Assembly (NCBI GenBank): GCA_003864495.1
Contig: ML133488.1
Location: 105,818-169,817, forward strand
Reading direction: 5' to 3'
From: Nemopilema nomurai
Taxonomy: Eukaryota > Cnidaria > Scyphozoa > Rhizostomeae > Rhizostomatidae
Length of the DNA stretch: 64,000 bases
Shown in pieces: positions 59,201 through 64,000 of this stretch. How positions within the stretch are numbered: position 1 is the stretch's first letter; each line of letters opens with the position of its first letter. Made by a program: the position numbers and the translations under genes. The notes beneath the pieces are model-generated. The model was not told the origin of the DNA and made no database searches. It saw only the letters and a list, made by a program, of their open reading frames with translations.

Positions 59201-59381
59201 TACTATTTATTGCATTGAAAGGTGTCAAGACAAGCACTATATAGCCCCAACCCCCTGAAACCCCTGCTGGGTCTGAAAAAATTAAACTTTTTTTGCCAGA
59301 AATGAAATCAGCGCCATCGAAAACCCCATGTCAAATAGCCTTTATTTTCCCAAAATCCCCAGTTTTCGAAAAAAATTTCAG
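56297..59381. repeat. Array unit 9 (3085 bp)
   Basis: Private changes: CATCCCCTCCCCCCC near 56355, and GATGAAAAAATATTTGTG where other units read GATGAAAATAAATATTGTG near 57992. Confidence 0.9.
58173..58958 (-). pseudogene. Transposase relic, unit 9
   Basis: Same length and breaks as unit 3. Confidence 0.88.
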
Positions 59382-62300
59382 ACAATGCCTGCCAAAATTG
59401 TTGGCACATTTGCGACAATTCTTTGACTCGCGTTCACTCATCCCCCTCCCCCCTTCGAACAATGTTGTGTTGCTGCTAAACGAAGCGTCGATTTTACACC
59501 AAACTTTTTCCCCAGATTGACTGAATGCTTTACTTTGTTACCAACATTGTTTTAGGGGGGAGGAGGGGGATTAACAGCTTGTGGCGTGTCAAAGAAATGA
59601 AAAATACAAAAACCAGAGAAAATACTGAGGTGTTCCAAGGACTTTTGGCAGGCATTGTCTGAAATTTTTATTCAAAACTGTTAATAATGACCCCAAAACC
59701 ATTATCAAACCATAGGTTTTCGATGGCGCTGATCTCATTTTTCACGTTATTTTTTCAAAATTCCATGCCAGTTTTAAGCTATGGGGGTGTTCTTGATTGT
59801 TAAAGGAGTAAATACAATGACCCCCCTGAGATAAAGATACAATACCCCATCATCCATCAAAGAAACAAATCAGGAGCAAAAAATGATCTTTTTGGGTTGA
59901 CACACGTTGTGGTTTGTATACTTGGGTTTTTTGAGAAAAACACATCGTTCTAAGGAGACCGAACAACTGCAGTGAAATGGGGATTTTCTGTTATTTTGCT
60001 GGAAAGAGTGGATTTTCTTTGCAGACGTAATTAACTCAACTGCAGAAATTTTACTAGCAGAAAAACTGTAAAATTGGCATGGAAAAGTGAACTTGTTATT
60101 TTCCCATGGAACGACACGCTGCCGCTTTTGGAGGGTGTTGTTGTTTGCTTTGCTCCCCCTAAAACCTCTTACAGCTTGGATATTTAGCTTTGCATCAACA
60201 CTTCTGTCCTCGCTATCAAAAAAGCACCAAACTCCTTCATCTTTTGCTCCATACCGGATGATAGGGAGACAGAAGCAATGGTGGTTCGCTGCCGAGATTT
60301 AAAGTTCGGGTATCAGTCTGCAGAGCGCGTGCAGAAACTGGTTCCTTCCTGCGGGCATTGTTTTGCCAAAATTGCTTTGGAGTGACAGTGACATTGACTG
60401 TCATTAATGATCGGATGCTTTGTTTTTGTTTGGTCTACGATACTAGATAGCTATTGTCTTCAATAATGGCATTCGCTATACAAAGACCCCCTAGGCAGTG
60501 GCAATGTCTCGAGCACATTCTTGTGCTGCGATGCATCCCCGAATGGTCGTCCAAATGGTAAACCGTATGGTAAACCGTGGCACTTTTTCCCCATTTATTC
60601 ATCAGCACGTGAACTATTTGTTCCCATCTTTTTATAGAAGTGGTGCTTTTACGAAACCTACCCAGACATGAAGGTTTCTTTAGAATATCTTCGCTTTGAG
60701 GAAAGAAATTTACGGAACTGTATGGTAAACCGTTGAAAATGAGAAAGCTTCTGAAGACATCAAATTTGAATTGCAAAAAGGGTAAACCGTGGACCATTTC
60801 TCGATTTTCTCGTTTCGCACTTATCAAAGCTACATCAAAGTTGACAATTACCTTCATAAAAGCATTGCACCACTCCTTACCGAAAAAAAATTAATTTTCT
60901 CAAGTAAACAACAAAGTTATAAGCATTTTACAAATGGTAAACCGTGGGGTAAACCGTGGAGAACAGACACTTTTCAACTCGCGCCGTTGCTTGCTAGCAA
61001 ACAAGCGGCTTTTTAGATGAAGATAAGCGCTACAAATAACGAATAGCAAACTTAAATCAAATTGCGAAAGTTTTTTGATGAAAATAAATATTGTGTGCAT
61101 GAGAAATTAAAGAATAAGTAGGAAAAATGAAACGTTTCTATGGTCACATGGCTGTCGGTGCGGAGGAGCAGCACCATGGAACGATTCTATTCATCTACTT
61201 TTTTGGTTAGCGTTGCAATGCAAGAGCCATCAGTTAGTTTTAAGCATTATAAAGTTCATCTATAACTTTGTTCTGTGTCCTTCGTTACGTACTACCATTT
61301 TCAGCGCTCGTGCATAGGTTTTATAGTTGAATCAATGGCAGAAGTACTGAAATTGGCAAGTGTCCTCAGTACCCTCTTCCTGAAGTCGTTGAAGTCCTCC
61401 TTCTCTATCCTTTCCCTAAGCGCTTCTTTAGTCATCTGTCGTTTTACGTTGTGAAATAAATTCTCTATTGGATTCAAATCTGGTGATCTCGGGGGTATTT
61501 TTACGACTTCTGCACCAATTTCATTCAATATATCTTTGGCTATTCTCCTGTTTTGACTTGGGTCATTATCCATTACAAAAAGCAGTTTGTCCCTCTTTTT
61601 GAAATGAGCGCATTCTAATAATACATGCTTTAAAGTATTTCTGCAAACTTTGCAAACCACCTTCCATTCATCTTTTCGTATTCTTCGGCAATTACTACCC
61701 TTGAGGAAAATCCAACGCCCACCATGACATGCAACCTCCACCCCTCAGGTAGGCTTTTGCTTCCTTTCTTCGTATATCCCAGTCCCTCATTTGATTTTCT
61801 CCAGATTCTTCCACATGGCGTCAATGCATCATCTCTGTGAGGATTCTGTTTGTGTAAACATTGAATTGCATCCAGATAAATGAGAACTTCGTCGCTCAAA
61901 AACTCTTCATAATATGCCCAAAGCGTCTTTGCTTTCTATCTGCAGGCGATAAAGCTCCTTTACGACTCAGTCGCAAACACTTGTATTCTGCTTGATTCAG
62001 TACCCTAACCGTGGCATTTATACTTTTTTGGATTAGAGACACGTGTTATCTAATTAAAATTCTATTCTATATTTAGACATATTCTGCAACAACCCATTGA
62101 AAAGCGACTGATACACCCTTTGGTACTAAGTGTGAAGTAGTTGCGATCATGACAAAGAGAAAGGTGTGTCTTTGAAATGAACCATTTGCATATCAAAGTT
62201 ATTTTAATTGGACTATTTCTTTCTATTCTTATTAGTCAACAATTTTCCAAGCTTAAAATATGAATTAAAAGCCCCATGAGCAAGAAGTACTATTTATTGC

Positions 62301-62468
62301 ATTGAAAGGTGTCAAGACAAGCACTATATAGCCCCAACCCCCTGAAACCCCTGCTGGGTCTGAAAAAATTAAACTTTTTTTGCCAGAAATGAAATCAGCG
62401 CCATCGAAAACCCCATGTCAAATAGCCTTTATTTTCCCAAAATCCCCAGTTTTCGAAAAAAATTTCAG
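59382..62468. repeat. Array unit 10 (3087 bp)
   Basis: TTTTTCCCCATT form with the shorter C tract and the full G arm; no private change noticed. Confidence 0.9.
61260..62045 (-). pseudogene. Transposase relic, unit 10
   Basis: Same length and breaks as unit 3. The unit 11 relic would lie beyond the window end. Confidence 0.88.
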
Positions 62469-64000
62469 ACAATGCCTGCCAAAATTGTTGGCACATTTGC
62501 GACAATTCTTTGACTCGCGTTCACTCATCCCCCTCCCCCCCTTCGAACAATGTTGTGTTGCTGCTAAACGAAGCGTCGATTTTACACCAAACTTTTTCCC
62601 CAGATTGACTGAATGCTTTACTTTGTTACCAACATTGTTTTAGGGGGGAGGAGGGGGATTAACAGCTTGTGGCGTGTCAAAGAAATGAAAAATACAAAAA
62701 CCAGAGAAAATACTGAGGTGTTCCAAGGACTTTTGGCAGGCATTGTCTGAAATTTTTATTCAAAACTGTTAATAATGACCCCAAAACCATTATCAAACCA
62801 TAGGTTTTCGATGGCGCTGATCTCATTTTTCACGTTATTTTTTCAAAATTCCATGCCAGTTTTAAGCTATGGGGGTGTTCTTGATTGTTAAAGGAGTAAA
62901 TACAATGACCCCCCTGAGATAAAGATACAATACCCCATCATCCATCAAAGAAACAAATCAGGAGCAAAAAATGATCTTTTTGGGTTGACACACGTTGTGG
63001 TTTGTATACTTGGGTTTTTTGAGAAAAACACATCGTTCTAAGGAGACCGAACAACTGCAGTGAAATGGGGATTTTCTGTTATTTTGCTGGAAAGAGTGGA
63101 TTTTCTTTGCAGACGTAATTAACTCAACTGCAGAAATTTTACTAGCAGAAAAACTGTAAAATTGGCATGGAAAAGTGAACTTGTTATTTTCCCATGGAAC
63201 GACACGCTGCCGCTTTTGGAGGGTGTTGTTGTTTGCTTTGCTCCCCCTAAAACCTCTTACAGCTTGGATATTTAGCTTTGCATCAACACTTCTGTCCTCG
63301 CTATCAAAAAAGCACCAAACTCCTTCATCTTTTGCTCCATACCGGATGATAGGGAGACAGAAGCAATGGTGGTTCGCTGCCGAGATTTAAAGTTCGGGTA
63401 TCAGTCTGCAGAGCGCGTGCAGAAACTGGTTCCTTCCTGCGGGCATTGTTTTGCCAAAATTGCTTTGGAGTGACAGTGACATTGACTGTCATTAATGATC
63501 GGATGCTTTGTTTTTGTTTGGTCTACGATACTAGATAGCTATTGTCTTCAATAATGGCATTCGCTATACAAAGACCCCCTAGGCAGTGGCAATGTCTCGA
63601 GCACATTCTTGTGCTGCGATGCATCCCCGAATGGTCGTCCAAATGGTAAACCGTATGGTAAACCGTGGCACTTTTTCCCCATTTATTCATCAGCACGTGA
63701 ACTATTTGTTCCCATCTTTTTATAGAAGTGGTGCTTTTACGAAACCTACCCAGACATGAAGGTTTCTTTAGAATATCTTCGCTTTGAGGAAAGAAATTTA
63801 CGGAACTGTATGGTAAACCGTTGAAAATGAGAAAGCTTCTGAAGACATCAAATTTGAATTGCAAAAAGGGTAAACCGTGGACCATTTCTCGATTTTCTCG
63901 TTTCGCACTTATCAAAGCTACATCAAAGTTGACAATTACCTTCATAAAAGCATTGCACCACTCCTTACCGAAAAAAAATTAATTTTCTCAAGTAAACAAC
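62469..64000. repeat. Array unit 11, cut by the window end (1532 bp present)
   Basis: It has the longer C tract, as in units 1, 4 and 6. The array shows no sign of ending, so its true length is unknown. Confidence 0.9.

Larger units (their letters stand above)
31613..64000. repeat. Tandem array of ~3.09-kb units derived from a Tc1-like transposon (11 units in window)
   Basis: Units begin at 31613, 34700, 37786, 40870, 43958, 47042, 50130, 53214, 56297, 59382 and 62469. Lengths are 3087, 3086, 3084, 3088, 3084, 3088, 3084, 3083, 3085 and 3087 bases; the eleventh is cut by the window end. All are head to tail and differ only by scattered substitutions and short indels, mostly in homopolymers. 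Each holds, left to right: the right part of a ~441-bp imperfect palindrome, a stretch without recognised coding, a GGTAAACCGT motif cluster, a dead transposase on the minus strand, and the left part of the next palindrome. The left boundary at 31613 falls inside the palindrome arm. The array lies downstream of RECQ5 exon 19, in its expected last intron. Confidence 0.97.

Overview
The window is nuclear DNA from an intron-rich animal. Three protein genes of clear metazoan type are present (an SLC26 anion transporter, the U3 snoRNP protein RRP9 and the DNA helicase RECQ5), all split by GT-AG introns. Between them lie degenerate mobile elements: a LINE reverse transcriptase, tRNA-like repeats, a small inverted-repeat element and a Tc1-type transposase. 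The AT-rich base composition and the style of the repeats would suit a cnidarian, perhaps an anthozoan; that placement is an impression, not a demonstration. Layout. (1) Bases 1-7811, minus strand: the first two coding exons of an SLC26 gene (7499-7811 and 1007-1117), which continues off the left edge; its 6.4-kb first intron holds a LINE relic and a tRNA-like repeat. Bases 118-560 carry a perfect 221-bp duplication around a single N, almost certainly an assembly join. (2) Bases 7812-10600: intergenic, no gene recognised. (3) Bases 10601-22108, minus strand: a complete 14-exon RRP9 gene of 458 codons, reconstructed exon by exon with every splice phase agreeing; its introns hold a 43-bp-type minisatellite, a 408-bp element with perfect 14-bp terminal inverted repeats, and a second tRNA-like repeat. 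(4) Bases 22109-22274: a 166-bp gap between two divergent start codons, a compact bidirectional promoter with an 18-bp perfect palindrome. (5) Bases 22275-31405, plus strand: 19 exons (1102 codons) of RECQ5, from helicase core through zinc, KIX-like and disordered regions to the first half of the C-terminal SRI domain. (6) Bases 31613-64000: a head-to-tail array of eleven ~3.09-kb units (the last cut by the window end), lying in what must be the final intron of RECQ5, or replacing its 3' end. Each unit contains a dead Tc1/mariner-type (DD34E) transposase, a ~441-bp imperfect palindrome, and six copies of a GGTAAACCGT motif with mirror-symmetrical spacing. Units 4-7 form two copies of a 6172-bp dimer, so the array has higher-order structure. 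How the parts relate: RRP9 (pre-rRNA processing) and RECQ5 (replication, recombination and transcription stress) share a promoter and are probably co-expressed housekeeping genes. The array is the standout feature. All its transposase copies share the same frameshifts, so it grew by DNA-level amplification of an already dead element rather than by transposition.
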